A DNA stretch of 64,000 bases from Breviolum minutum Mf 1.05b.01 (GCA_000507305.1 DF240207.1:64994-128993), one strand, 5' to 3'; shown: positions 21,373-31,159, counted from the stretch's first letter. Notes: a model not told the origin generated them from the sequence alone. A program made the numbers and translations.

Positions 21373-21488
21373 TGGTTCTCACTTAGCGAATGCAACCCTG
21401 AAATAAAAGTTCGAACTTGATTTTCCCTACTATATACTGTAAATATCTAATCCCAAAGAGTTTAAAGTTTAGCCATTGGCCAAGTAAG
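21373..21488 (+). repeat. Dispersed repeat S, copy 2
   Basis: Partner of 2222-2332; both lead into CCAAGTAAG. Confidence 0.85.
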
Positions 21489-21741
21489 GGTTAATAGGGA
21501 TCCTTAATCAACTGATGGTAAATTGGTGCTTTGGATTCCGATGGGATCCCTGAACATGAACGGGAATCTTATACTTGTCGGGTACCCGATCGGAATCCCA
21601 AAGCACCAATCCAAACCAGCAATTAAACATTAGCTGATTATAAATTATAGTGGTTTATGAAATAATCCCTACATAACTGGGTAGTCGAATCCCCCCCCTA
21701 TATTGCCCTAAACAACCGGTTTATTTTTCATTGCTCAAGTG
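21487..21741 (+). repeat. Family M repeat interrupted by a palindrome
   Basis: TTAATAGGGATCCTTAAT, then an insert of about 150 bp, then GGTTTATGAAATAATCCC, AACTGGGTAGT and CCCTAAACAACC. Confidence 0.75.
21522..21611. repeat. Palindrome nested in family M
   Basis: ATTGGTGCTTTGGATTCCGAT and ATCGGAATCCCAAAGCACCAAT are inverted with one or two differences. Confidence 0.85.
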
Positions 21742-22111
21742 ATCTTGGCACCCCGGTTGTGTCAACATAAAACTTCTGCAGCGGAAAAAGCAGAGTTGAA
21801 CTAAACTAAACCAACAAAAGTGCAAGTAATTTTGACATTCAAGAAACTGTTGCTAGTAATTGAACATAATTCAACACGGAAAAGTGCAGTTTAGATGATT
21901 ATAGGCATTTTGAAAGGACACAAAGTCAGCATGCACAAGTCAAATGGGTTCAACTTCCGCGGCCAACGTGTCCTGTCCCAATGAAATGCTAAGAGTTTTT
22001 CCACCATCTCTCAGGGCTCACGGTCAGACCCACTCAAAAGGGCTGTTACTAAAGGTATCAAGGATTACCATTTGGGTGTTCCGAGATGAACTGCTGGCTG
22101 ATTGCAGTAAT

Positions 22112-22211
22112 TACCCTCCTGGGATTCATGTTTATATTCCTTCCCAAAACATTTTTGAGTCGTATGATGTTCCTTTTCCAAAGGTGGGATATGTTAGTTT
22201 CCTGGAGGCTA
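22112..22211. mobile_element. Family C TA-flanked element
   Basis: TACCCTCCTGGGATTCATG and GTTAGTTTCCTGGAGGCTA arms. Confidence 0.75.
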
Positions 22212-22320
22212 CTTGGTTCATCACCAGAGAGTCGAGGAAAGCCATTTTATCATGACAAGTATATTAGAGTGCCGTTGTTGGTGTGCCAGGAAACATAGTA
22301 TTCCTCAAATGATGATTCTA

Positions 22321-22432
22321 AATGGGTGTTTCCTTAAATGGTGGTACCCCCAAAACACCCCAAAATGATCATTTTTGGTAGGAAAACCCGTGGTAATTTG
22401 GGTACCACCATTTAGGGGAAACACCCAAATGT
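22321..22432. mobile_element. Family E foldback element
   Basis: AAATGGGTGTTTCC and GGGGAAACACCCAAAT arms. Confidence 0.85.
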
Positions 22433-22875
22433 GATGAATAGGATCTTTCCCACTCCTAAACCACGGATTCGTGGAAGTGAACATCCCAACCTGGATCATC
22501 TCAAGTACGATGATCAAACAAATTACTAGACAGGCGGCTATCGGTTATAGATACTATATCTAAAAATGGTGAGCCTTGGAACAGGTACCACCTAAAACAA
22601 ATCATGTCATGTGGGGTATCCATATCCTACCAGAAACAGCTGGCCACATAATCAATTGATCGGCCTTCTTGTGCAAGCATGACCCCAAACCCACTTTGCG
22701 ACCTCAAAACATCTAAACAAAAAAAAATACCACACTGAAATCTCTTAAGTTCATTTGTGTACACCCCCAAAAATTAACGAATGTCCCCCAAAAAAAGGGA
22801 CCATGTCAACAGGAAATTGTATCAGATTCCAACCATTTTACCATAAAATTCCAACCTTTGTTTTCATGGAGCTGT

Positions 22876-22998
22876 TACCCTCCAGTAAACTAACATAGCT
22901 GGCTGGAAAATCACCATTTTCAATAGGGAAAATACATCGACTCAATCAACAGGTGCGTTTTTTCCATTGCCAGCCATGTTAGTGGATCCCGGAGTGTA
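22876..22998. mobile_element. Family C TA-flanked element
   Basis: TACCCTCCAGTAAACTAACA and TGTTAGTGGATCCCGGAGTGTA arms; the inner TAGCTGGCTGG and CCAGCCATG also pair. Confidence 0.8.
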
Positions 22999-23158
22999 AG
23001 TGGGTTCTAACCCTATTAGTAACCCTATTTGAATGCGTAGGTGAAACAACCCAGTTACTAGACTTCCAACAGGACATCCAAGGAGGGGTAACAAATCCAT
23101 GGAGTTTTTGGGACGTTTTCAAATTCTTCCACGGAACCCTGACCTTGAATCTTTTCGT

Positions 23159-23239
23159 TCAAAACACCGAGGGGCGAAAAATGGCGATGTTCGGTACATT
23201 GACCTCGACCTGAAAATGTTGAAATCCCATCTGCTCCAC
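23159..23239 (-). CDS. Possible terminal exon, unknown protein
   Basis: GCCGTTTTTTTTCAG is a strong acceptor on the minus strand. The frame after it gives VEQMGFQHFQVEVNVPNIAI then FRPSVF and a TGA at 23161-23159. A plus-strand island follows at 23384, so orientation in this region is unsettled. Confidence 0.35.
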   Translation of the reverse strand: MEQMGFQHFQVEVNVPNIAIFRPSVF

Positions 23240-23256
23240 CTGAAAAAAAACGGCGT

Positions 23257-23325
23257 CAATGGAGTTTCCTGGTTCCCTTGTTAGGTGGTAGGTGATATAT
23301 AATCCCCAAATTGGCAGTATATACC
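23257..23325 (+). repeat. Family N, left half
   Basis: AATGGAGTTTCCTGGTTCCC then GGTGGTAGGTGATATATAA, as at 51321. Confidence 0.75.
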
Positions 23326-23383
23326 AAATTGGCGGAAACCGAAAACTTTCCGGGTTGCGGACGTCGACGTCACTGTTTTTTAG

Positions 23384-23508
23384 TGGTCGAGTTGAACCGA
23401 ACCACCGGAGGTTTGCACCGGGAGGGATCGAACTGTGGGGATTTTGTGGGCGAAAGAAGGTTGGAAGCAACCAGGAACTCCCATTGTAAAGGGCTGATTT
23501 CACCCTAG
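23384..23508 (+). CDS. Possible exon, unknown protein
   Basis: Preceded by CGTCACTGTTTTTTAG. The frame includes VELNRTTGGLHREGSNCGDF then VGERRLEATR, ending at TAG 23506-23508. The basic/polar reading has good first-position purine content. Confidence 0.3.
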
Positions 23509-23554
23509 GGTTTTCCCATGGTGCTGGCAGCTGCTAGTTTTAGGGAGGATACCT

Positions 23555-23668
23555 GGTACCCTAAACGTTTCGCGTTGTTTTTACTGGATGGAAATGGTGA
23601 TTTCCAGTGATAATGATTCGGAGTCATCCAACTGAAACAACCATTTCAAAGTGGATGCTTTTGGTACC
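23555..23668. repeat. Family R foldback element
   Basis: GGTACCCTAAAC at the left, GGTACC at the right, centre GGAGTCATCCAACTGAAACA. Confidence 0.75.
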
Positions 23669-23694
23669 AGGTAGCTAGGTTTTTTACCTACAGT

Positions 23695-23806
23695 ACCCTT
23701 GCTGAAACTATAACAGCTGGCACCTGAAAATAACTGGTTGGAAGAGGATCTTCTCCTTTTGGGAAGGCTTTTTGGGAGGTGCGAACTGGTAGTTTTAGGG
23801 AATGTA
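23695..23806. mobile_element. Family B TA-flanked element
   Basis: TACCCTTGCTGAAACTATAA and CTGGTAGTTTTAGGGAATGTA arms. Confidence 0.8.
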
Positions 23807-24068
23807 ATTTGCCTGTCAAAACAAAATGGGTTCATCTTTTCCCAATATATCTGGGGAACATTTTCCAAACACATCATTGAAACCACGATAAACTGGAAAC
23901 ACCTAGTGGAAGATATCTTCAAACCCCAACGAAAAACATGGCAACTGTATAACAATTTCCGTCCACCTAGGTATGTTCCTGGGGTTCAAATGCCTTCTCA
24001 AGAGGTTTGGATGCCTTGGCGTCTCCAATTTGCCAAGGCAAAAAAAAACTCACTTCAAACAATTTACT

Positions 24069-24180
24069 ATATGGGTGTTTCCGAAAATAGTGGTACCCCC
24101 AAATCATCCATTTTAATAGAGTTTTCCATTATAAACCATCCATTTTGGGGTACCCCTATTTTTGGAAACATCCATATATA
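24069..24180. mobile_element. Family E foldback element, intact
   Basis: TATATGGGTGTTTCCGAAAA and TTTTGGAAACATCCATATA arms. Confidence 0.9.
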
Positions 24181-24284
24181 CCATGAGCACCCAAAAACCA
24201 TGAAAAATAAAGATTTTGGCCGCCTAAACACCCAGGTTATTTACCAAAACCTCTTAAAATGTAGGTTTGGGGGGGCCCATGGTA
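24180..24284. repeat. Family I element abutting family E
   Basis: ACCATGAGCACCCAAAAACC and GGGGGGGCCCATGGT arms; no spacer to the E element. Confidence 0.75.
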
Positions 24285-24938
24285 GGAAAACAAACGCCAA
24301 CCAAAAAGGCAAAACAACAGTCCAACATGTGTGTTCTCATCTGTTTCGGAACTTCATTCCAACCAAGAACCAAACTGGTGGGAAAACTAATATGGAAAAC
24401 TCCACATCAAATTTTCTACCAACAAATCATGTTTCATGAAAAAAACCTCCTAACCCCTAATCGTAACCCCAACTACAATTTGCACTATTTGGTTGATATC
24501 CTTGTGTTAACTATTGGCATCCATCCCCAAATATGGGCTTGGGGTTACGACCCGATTTTTATGAATGACTAATTCGACCAAGTGTAGGTAGATACTTCCT
24601 TAACCTGTATGAAGATCCCTTGAAGGCGATTCCGCGTCTTGAAATACATCCCCATGTAAGATTTGTTCCCTCAGCACCGAAACGTTGCTCCGCTATGAAT
24701 TGCCGTGTGTATATACCAATATATCAAAAACAATCATCATACAAATCAACCATTGTTATCATACACTTCTAAATCAACTCAACCACTGTCAACCACCTAT
24801 ACTAAACATATGCCTGGTTTACCTGAGTCTTCCAAGCACCTTGTGAGGATCGTTGTTTGGACCCCTATCTTTTTAAGTTCAATGATGCAAATAAACCACC
24901 TATGTTTACACCATTCCTTTACCCAACCATGAACAATT

Positions 24939-25038
24939 AGTTGGTGGTTTCAACCCATTAAAACAAAAATAGTCAAATTGGGTTCATCTTCCCCAAGGAT
25001 CTGGGCGAAAAAAACAACTATTTGAAACCACCACTTAA
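24939..25038 (+). mobile_element. Family A element
   Basis: TAGTTGGTGGTTTCAACCC and TTGAAACCACCACTTA; ACAAT on both sides is a possible target duplication. Confidence 0.8.
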
Positions 25039-25274
25039 CAATATGCTGACACTAGAAATAATAGTTAAATATACGTTTCGGAATCTCCTTTTCCATGCGA
25101 CCCCCATTTTCAGAAAATCATGGGAAACTTTCCACACCTTTTGTCAACCTTCCAAACATCCCAACTTCCCCAACTTCGTGCCCCCACCGCGCTCAGAAGG
25201 TTGCCAGAGTCGTTAGCATTGGATACCATTTTGTCTACTCCTGCGAATCGAATCCACGGAGTTTCCCACGGGAA

Positions 25275-25397
25275 CTTGGATGTCCCAGGAAGCTAGGATC
25301 AATGGTTAGTAAGTGGATTATAACTTGTTTAAAAATGGGGTATCTTGGGGTTATAACCCATTTACTAACTGTTTACGAAGTTCCTGGGACATTCAAG
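25275..25397. repeat. Family G foldback element, intact
   Basis: CTTGGATGTCCCAGGAAGCT and AGTTCCTGGGACATTCAAG arms. Confidence 0.85.
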
Positions 25398-25423
25398 AAG
25401 GGGGGCGGCAAGTTGTATACCAA

Positions 25424-25545
25424 ACCCTAAGAAATTACGGGAAAGTTACCTCCAAAAAAGAGGGACAAAAGAACCTAGGTTTTCGTGGGGTTCTTTTGGA
25501 TCTCCAGTTCCCACCAGTGACTTGAGATCCCAGGGTTCTTAGGGC
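25424..25545. repeat. Family L foldback repeat
   Basis: ACCCTAAGAAATTACG and AGGGTTCTTAGGG ends; GGATCTCCAGTTCCCACCAG is inverted relative to 12460. Confidence 0.75.
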
Positions 25546-25589
25546 TGAACCAATTTGTTGGGTGTTTTTTCTGTTGAGAAAAAATCCTT

Positions 25590-26215
25590 GCACCACTTGA
25601 TTTTTTAGCAGAATCCCGATGGAACACCGAGCCGAAACATATCCAAAACAAATGTGTTTTTGTGTGAAACCCATGCAAATCGGCATGCTCTCATGAGGCT
25701 CTAGGACTTCTCTTGCTTTACTCTGTGGGTTCTCTTGTCGGGGTGCTATTTTGAGCGATTTTGCCTTGAAGGATCGAAGCTGTGGTTGCATCAATTGTTC
25801 AAGATCCAATTGTGACACTTCACAAAATGAGAAGCATGCCACATGATGAGGCGTTACCAACTCATCCATGCATTGCCCAGGATGCACAAATCAATCAATG
25901 GTTGGTGTGTCCGCTCAAGTAGATTTTTTGTTAAGACAGTATGACATGTCCAAGAACGTACTTCAAATGGACATGGTCCTCTTCAAATCATTGACAACAT
26001 CTTTCATGGTAGCTTGCACCTTGTTGCCGACATTAATGTGCAATGATTTGGTTTGTCACTGATTTTGCATCTGTGAAGTTTGAAATCAATTGGGCCCAGG
26101 TTGGGGCTAAGCAAGCGTGAGATTCATCGGATTGATTCGTGACAACACCCCATTCTTGCCATGCTTCAAAGTCAATCTGTTGCAACTTCATGAAGTATGG
26201 ATTTTCGCACAAAAC
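25590..26215 (-). pseudogene. Decayed coding block, unknown protein
   Basis: From an acceptor-like site (CTCCTAGAGCCAG|GTTTTG) the minus strand reads FMKLQQIDFEAWQEWGVVTN and then LAPTWAQLISNFTDAKSVTN, and stops at TAA. One base-shift later it resumes with NVGNKVQATMKDVVNDLKRT. After several TGAs the same strand continues with MDELVTPHHVACFSFCEVSQ through MPICMGFTQKHICFGYVSAR. Each piece is protein-like but frames change and stops intervene, so I call a pseudogene or a retroelement remnant. Sequencing indels are an alternative. No family recognised. Confidence 0.5.
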
Positions 26216-26286
26216 CTGGCTCTAGGAGACGTGAAGACACATAGTTATCATAGTTGCTCTGCCGAAAAAAGTTGGCCACAGATCGA

Positions 26287-26357
26287 GGCCTGGGCTGATG
26301 ATCGATGACCGACATATTGGAGGCCTGGGCTGATGGCTGATCGATGACTGACATGAT
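26287..26357 (+). repeat. Short tandem duplication
   Basis: GAGGCCTGGGCTGATG occurs twice, each followed by ATCGATGACCGACAT-type sequence (second copy GCTGATCGATGACTGACAT). Confidence 0.85.
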
Positions 26358-26366
26358 TTCAGTGCA

Positions 26367-26685
26367 GGTACGCGTCCGAGATTCACTTCAGAAGGCGTTC
26401 AAAAAGCTGTTTTTTCGCATCGTCAATGACCAAGCACAGGCATCAAGAGCTGCCATGTCGACCCCGCTTCAGCTTGCCCCCGGCGAAGTGGAATCTTGCG
26501 AGAACCTACAAAAGGAGGGCACTAACGCCATAGGGATTCAGCAAGGATCCTTGTGCACTCGCTTGAGCTTGACATGCTCCAAATCGTTCAAGCACAGCAC
26601 CGTATCTGGGACATCTGCAGGGCCATGCGTTACTCCAGCATGCAGGCTATCTGTTCTTCTGCAAGACCACAACTTCGTCCATTAA
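26367..26685 (+). pseudogene. Frame-shifted coding block on plus strand, unknown protein
   Basis: After ATTTCAGTGCAG the plus strand reads DSLQKAFKKLFFRIVNDQAQ and LAPGEVESCENLQKEGTNAI. A better frame then continues in another phase with ELDMLQIVQAQHRIWDICRA and MRYSSMQAICSSA. The switch near 26525-26535 suggests an indel or a missed small intron. It lies head-to-head with the minus-strand pseudogene at 25590-26215. Confidence 0.4.
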
Positions 26686-26719
26686 AAACTATTTGAAATC
26701 ACCACCCAGTCATGAAAAA

Positions 26720-26819
26720 CTAGTTGGTGGTTTCAACCCCTTTGAAAAATATTAGTCAAATTGGATCATCTTCCCCCAAATAAGGTTGAAAATAAAAAGT
26801 CTTTGAAACCACCACCTGC
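26720..26819 (+). mobile_element. Family A element
   Basis: CTAGTTGGTGGTTTCAACCC and TTGAAACCACCACCTG. A right-end fragment of another A copy (AAATCACCACCCAG) precedes it at 26697-26709. Confidence 0.8.
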
Positions 26820-26914
26820 CTAGTTAAGTTTGATGACATGTTGGTAAGCCTAAGCACCACACATGTTGGTTACCCATACCATCCACCAAGCACCAATGAG
26901 CTCCTGAGATGAAT

Positions 26915-27045
26915 TTCCCTGCAATGAGCTGTTGGTTCTTGAAGCTGCTCTGCAACGAAGGGGCCGACGCGAAGATGTTCGCAAAGACCGCCTGTTTTTC
27001 GGTCCAACGTGGCGGGGCCCGGGGTACGAAAGCCCACATGGAATC
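26915..27045. CDS. Coding-like island, strand uncertain
   Basis: GC-rich, open on both strands. Plus: AKMFAKTACFSVQRGGARGT, with about 61 percent purine first positions. Minus: RWTEKQAVFANIFASAPSLQ and then NQQLIAGKFISGAHWCLVDG, ending at GGATG|GTATGG. One of them is probably an exon. Confidence 0.35.
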
Positions 27046-27056
27046 CCCCTACACAG

Positions 27057-27242
27057 ATGATCCATGGGACTGGTATATTTACCTACATTTCTAGTTGGTG
27101 GTTTCGACCTCTTTGAAAAATTTGAGTCAAAATGGGAATCTTCCCTAAACAGGGTTGAAAATAAAACATATTTGAAACCACCACCTAGATTTACCATAAA
27201 AATCACCCATTCATGTAGGTAAATACACCACTCCCATGGATC
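27057..27242. mobile_element. Family F element split by a family A insertion
   Basis: The left arm GGATCCATGGGAC-type plus TATATTTACCTACATTT, and the right arm ATTTACCATAAAAATC plus ATGTAGGTAAATACACC and CCCATGGATCC, are separated by the A element 27091-27188. Compare the uninterrupted copy at 40965-41050. Confidence 0.92.
27091..27188 (+). mobile_element. Family A element nested in family F, target duplication ATTT
   Basis: CTAGTTGGTGG...CCACCACCTAG flanked by ATTT at 27087-27090 and 27189-27192. Removing the element plus one ATTT restores the F sequence ACATTTACCATAAAAATC. Confidence 0.95.
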
Positions 27243-27371
27243 CGTAATGGGCGATTAGTATAAAGGGAACCAGTTTGAAGGCACCGGGATAAGTTTCTGT
27301 TTTTCCTGCCTCAACCAAGAAGATCAATGTCAAGTTGCATATCCAAAAATTCCATGTTGTGAAAGAGATTG

Positions 27372-27477
27372 AATTCCCTGAAACTAAGAGTTCGCACCTG
27401 AAATGGATGGTTGAAATACTATAGAATCCTTTTGGGGCCCGGCCTATTTTCAGGAGCTGTTAGTTCCAGGGAAGGTA
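27372..27477. mobile_element. Family B element
   Basis: TTCCCTGAAACTAAGAGTTC and CTGTTAGTTCCAGGGAAGGTA arms. Confidence 0.75.
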
Positions 27478-27663
27478 TCACCAACGGTTCTTTTGTGCCG
27501 CAAAAATCCCTGTTAAGTAAACCAACCTTCATCAAGCAAGTGACTAAAGGTATCTACTGTATAGGTATATTCAACCAACAATTTGTTGAAAGTATCTCGG
27601 CAAATTCTATAGAAATTAATTTTCAAATATGCCAGGCAGTACAGTCCAAAATGAACGATTCAA

Positions 27664-27759
27664 TACCCTCCCCAAAAACTAACAGCTCGCCCCTGAAAAG
27701 GGGCCATCCAAAAAAGGAAACTAGTATGTCAACCATCATCAACCATCCATTTTTTAGGT
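27664..27759. repeat. Family B element, right end missing
   Basis: TACCCTCCCCAAAAACTAAC at the left; the right arm stops at CATTTTTTAGG where a D element begins. Confidence 0.7.
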
Positions 27760-27761
27760 GA

Positions 27762-27866
27762 TACTGTTGATGGAAGAAATCCTGCACCACCTGGGATGTA
27801 TAAAACCCTATAGATATTGGGATATTTACCATACCAACTGGTGCAGGATTTCTTCCATCAACCGTA
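27762..27866. mobile_element. Family D TA-flanked element, intact
   Basis: TACTGTTGATGGAAGAAATC and GATTTCTTCCATCAACCGTA, 20-bp arms with one mismatch. Confidence 0.9.
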
Positions 27867-28338
27867 TGTTGGTTTTTATCAGTTGGAAAAAAGCAAATCT
27901 GGGCGCAGCATTTTCCCACACAAGCTGAGCCTATCCCTGCCTCCCTCATAACCCCCCCCCCTATTGCTGGCCGGAGGATACGTTGATCAGCCCAGTGAGA
28001 ATCTCAACCAAAGACCTTTAAGTAAACACTAATGAGAGAATTCCATGATAAACTTTTCTCTTGTAGGATGTATTTTTGTGCAACGGATATCTAGTTGAAA
28101 CATGCCTTTAAACTATGTTAACCAACATTTTAGTCTCCTTTCAAACGATTAGTTGCCTGAAAATATACCATCCATACCCTCCCAAATGACTCAACATCCA
28201 GCAAATAAGCCTCGCCCGCTTGCGTGGGCTCTGGGTAGTGTGACATGAAACCTTGAATGGTGATGGCATGAAGAAGAGACCAGAAGACAGGCACTTAGCA
28301 TCATGAAATTGTCATCAGAACACGATTTGGCATCGTAA

Positions 28339-28532
28339 CAAGGTGGGCCCTTACAAGTGCTAAATGGGGTTACAACTTCTATAAGTAGGTAGGGTTATAA
28401 TCCCAGTTACCCACTTATAGTTAGAATACCCTATAAATGACCTGATAAGTTCGAACTATAAGTGGGTAGCTGGGGTAATAACCCTACTTATAAGTTAAAA
28501 CCCAGTTATAACTGGTAGGGGCTCACCTTGCA
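28339..28532. repeat. Family J foldback element, enlarged
   Basis: CAAGGTGGGCCCTTAC and TAGGGGCTCACCTTG ends, with repeated GGTTATAAYCCCAGTTA boxes inside. Confidence 0.8.
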
Positions 28533-28859
28533 GAACATGATGCAACGCCATCACAACTGGTAGGGTTTTCGGCTTCTCCAAAATGGTGGAGAAATAAACA
28601 AATTGACCACACGTTGGAATATTTCCAAAAGATGACATGCCCTCGGGATCCTGGCTCACCGAACCTGAGAATGGTTTCATGGAACCTAAATACTATGCTA
28701 AGGAGGTGATTATAATTATATACACCCCAATCATCATCTGACGTTCGGCGATTGGATCCCTAGGGGTGATTCAAATTTCCAAGTTTGCAAACATGGTGGG
28801 GGCAACACCTGCCCAAAGAAATGGGGCTCAGTTTTGGACACCCCGTCCCCTTGACAAAT

Positions 28860-29060
28860 GCAACAGAAATCTTATTTTGGGATTAATCTTCTTCTCTTTT
28901 TGCGGTGGATAGGCATGGATAGAGGCATGAAAACATCTTCCATACATTCTGCGAAACAACACAACCGCGCGAAATCCATTGCATTCCATGAAGCACACCA
29001 AAACCAAACTTTGACCCTTGCTGGTAGGGAATCCTCCACAAGGATCATCCCAATGATTAT
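28860..29060. CDS. Coding-like island, strand uncertain
   Basis: Plus reads MDRGMKTSSIHSAKQHNRAK. Minus reads NHWDDPCGGFPTSKGQSLVL and VCFMECNGFRAVVLFRRM. Both have moderate periodicity; no clear splice sites. Confidence 0.25.
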
Positions 29061-29124
29061 TCTTTGTTTGGTCTTGGACTTCCAGGAATATGAAAAAACA
29101 TCTCAAACATAAGACTGGGTGTAC

Positions 29125-29262
29125 AAGGTCGGTCCCAACCAGTTATAAATGGAGTGAAATCACTTCTATCTACGTAGGGTTTCTTTTCCCCCCCATTTAT
29201 CCATGGTATGTTCGGCCATTTAAAGGGGGGCCCCAAAAAACACCCCCCCATTTCACTACAAT
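29125..29262. repeat. Family J-like repeat
   Basis: ACAAGGTCGGTCCCAACCAG, then TTATAAATGGAG and GGGGGGCCCCAAAAAACACC. Confidence 0.55.
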
Positions 29263-29461
29263 CGGCTCTTATAGGCGAACGATGGATGTCGCTCTCCTGC
29301 CTGACCCCACGGTTTGCCAGCACCACGACGACTCTCCGCAACGCCAAGGATCATCGATGATCCAATCCATCGGATTTCCGATTTCACTGAGTTGATGCAA
29401 AAAATGACTTGCCATTTCCCTGCAGCATCAAAGACGAGCTGGGCAACCTTCCGTAGATGTC
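29263..29461 (-). CDS. Candidate exon, unknown protein
   Basis: From acceptor-like TTGTCCAACAG the minus strand reads KVAQLVFDAAGKWQVIFCIN, then SEIRWIGSSMILGVAESRRG, in good periodicity to about 29263. It has a strongly protein-like mix of hydrophobic and charged residues. The donor is unclear. Its upstream neighbour (29505-29690) is in another frame and contains a diverged copy of the GCCCAGCT...TTTGATGCTGCAGGGAAAT segment. Confidence 0.45.
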
Positions 29462-29504
29462 CTGTTGGACAAATTTCCCTGCAGCATCAAACTGTGAAAA
29501 TTGC

Positions 29505-29690
29505 GCACGGTGCACAGCTGGGCAATTTTTCCCAATCTCTGGAATCCGACCTCTTCCGTCTCCAACTGATCTTTCCTCTGGCGCTGCTTCGAGCTCCGCC
29601 GCGCTCTTTGCGCCAGCCTCCACGCTGTGCAGCCCAGTACTGCCTTTTGCTACCAGTCTCAAAGGCCCCAGTCCACTCACCGTCTATCTT
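29505..29690 (-). CDS. Candidate exon, Ala/Glu-rich, unknown protein
   Basis: The minus-strand frame includes LHSVEAGAKSAAELEAAPEE and RSVGDGRGRIPEIGK, with 78 percent purine first positions. Both boundaries are uncertain. The frame runs on to a TGA at 29384, but after about 29505 the periodicity falls. Probably a low-complexity or linker part of the same gene as 29263-29461. Confidence 0.4.
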
Positions 29691-29715
29691 CCACTTGCCC
29701 CCTTCAGCCGGATCA

Positions 29716-29816
29716 AAGGTGATCGGATCAATGGGTTAGTTAGAACCTACTTAAAAACACGAGTAGGTATATTGGGGTTATAACCCTCAGATCCCTAACT
29801 TCCTGGGATATCCAAG
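29716..29816. repeat. Family G foldback element
   Basis: GATCGGATCAATGGGTTAG and CAGATCCCTAACTTCCTGGG, ending ATATCCAAG. Confidence 0.75.
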
Positions 29817-29905
29817 CACTTTTCCGATAGCTAAGCTATCTCCTAAATCACAGATGGCTTGGTCGCCAAATTTTCGAACAAATCCATGTATCTATTCAAG
29901 TCAAC

Positions 29906-30042
29906 TACCCTCCCTGAAACTAACGTAATTAGCAAAGTAGCCCCCTGAAAATTCCAATGGGACTGCCAAGGATGATTCATGTCCTTTTGGGGCAAGTTTG
30001 CCCTATTTTTACAGCAACTTTTTGCTGTTAGTTTCGAGGAGT
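29906..30042. mobile_element. Family B element
   Basis: TACCCTCCCTGAAACTAACG and CTGTTAGTTTCGAGGAG arms. Confidence 0.75.
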
Positions 30043-30190
30043 TGCATACTAAATTCCAACCAACCTTATATCAATGATTGGATGCAGAAAATCACTGCTG
30101 CTCGTTGTTTTCAACAACAAAAAAATAACAACGAATAACGCGTTTCTGCCGAACACCATGACTAACTTGATGATTTTTTTAAAACAGCAC

Positions 30191-30366
30191 CTTGGTTTTG
30201 CGACATTTTCATCGGAACTGATGATGGTGTATTGGGAATGATGATTGTTATCCTGAAATGCACCTTTTCTTCAGGGCCCCCCGAAACGTGACCGTGACCG
30301 GTCGTTCCCCAACGGTCGGTATGTTCATCCCAGGGAACGTCGCCAACATTCTTGAAGCTCCATGAC
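30191..30366 (-). CDS. Candidate internal exon, unknown protein
   Basis: Acceptor-like TTACCTCGCCTTGAG|G and donor-like AACCAAG|GTGCTG frame 176 nt. The translation contains SWSFKNVGDVPWDEHTDRWG, then GHGHVSGGPEEKVHFRITII. His/Gly/Asp-rich, soluble-looking. No family recognised. The minus strand agrees with its neighbours. Confidence 0.4.
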
Positions 30367-30471
30367 CTCAAGGCGAGGTAAGGATTCAACATGGGACCTC
30401 GACGGGTGGATTTGTATATGGATGGATGACTGCCCAGAATTCGAATTCGGGCTGGATTTTAATGCTTACAG

Positions 30472-30592
30472 GATATTGGATACTTACATAGTAAGTGGAT
30501 AGTAACCAGGGCGAAAAAACCTCTATAAGTGGGCTATATGTCCCCAAATCCTAGGGTTATAAGCCTACATATAACCAGTTACTAAGTATCCT
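30472..30592. repeat. Family G-like foldback
   Basis: GGATACTTACATAGTAAGTGG and CCAGTTACTAAGTATCC arms. Confidence 0.6.
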
Positions 30593-30881
30593 GAACCTCT
30601 AAGTGGTCCACCTTTTTTTGGAGAAATGTAGGTAAAGTATATACCATATATACATGGATCCTGTTATGGGAAACATAGTATTTAAAAACAGACACAACAT
30701 TTAATAAACCCAATTTTTTTTGCAGAAAAAAAGAGGCCCATGGTTGCTTTTTGTTTGCGCATGTCTTTGGCAAGGAAAAAATATATTCGGAGTTGCACCC
30801 TTGAGGAGGGGTGAAAAATGTTTTTTTTCAGAACCGCAAATCAGAGAGCCTCCTATTCTAAAATCTGGATCTTCAATTCCA

Positions 30882-30977
30882 TACCCATAGGATCCATGTA
30901 TGGTATATTTACCTACATTTGGTTGTTTTTAATGGTAAATGTAGGTAACTGTAGGTAAATATACCATACATGGATTG
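30882..30977. mobile_element. Family F foldback element, intact
   Basis: GGATCCATGTATGGTATATT and AATATACCATACATGGA arms around ACCTACATTTGG and AATGTAGGT. Confidence 0.85.
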
Positions 30978-31082
30978 TTTGGGTTCCATAAAGAAATGTC
31001 AAGGCACCATACTGGCAGAATCAAAAAAACAACAAATCCACATTTTCGACCCAATTTTTTTAACTTCAAACTCGTTAGAAAC

Positions 31083-31159
31083 CGTAGATTCGTGGGATTT
31101 TTGTTGCCATCACATCGCCGCAATGCGTCGTCAAATTGGGGAATTGAATCATCGGGTCC
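31083..31159 (-). CDS. Possible internal exon, unknown protein
   Basis: Minus strand: TTTATATCCGCGAACCTTAG acceptor, CTACG|GTTTCT donor. The frame reads DPMIQFPNLTTHCGDVMATK then IPRIYG. A plus-strand reading (SWDFCCHHIAAMRRQIGELN) is the alternative. Confidence 0.3.
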
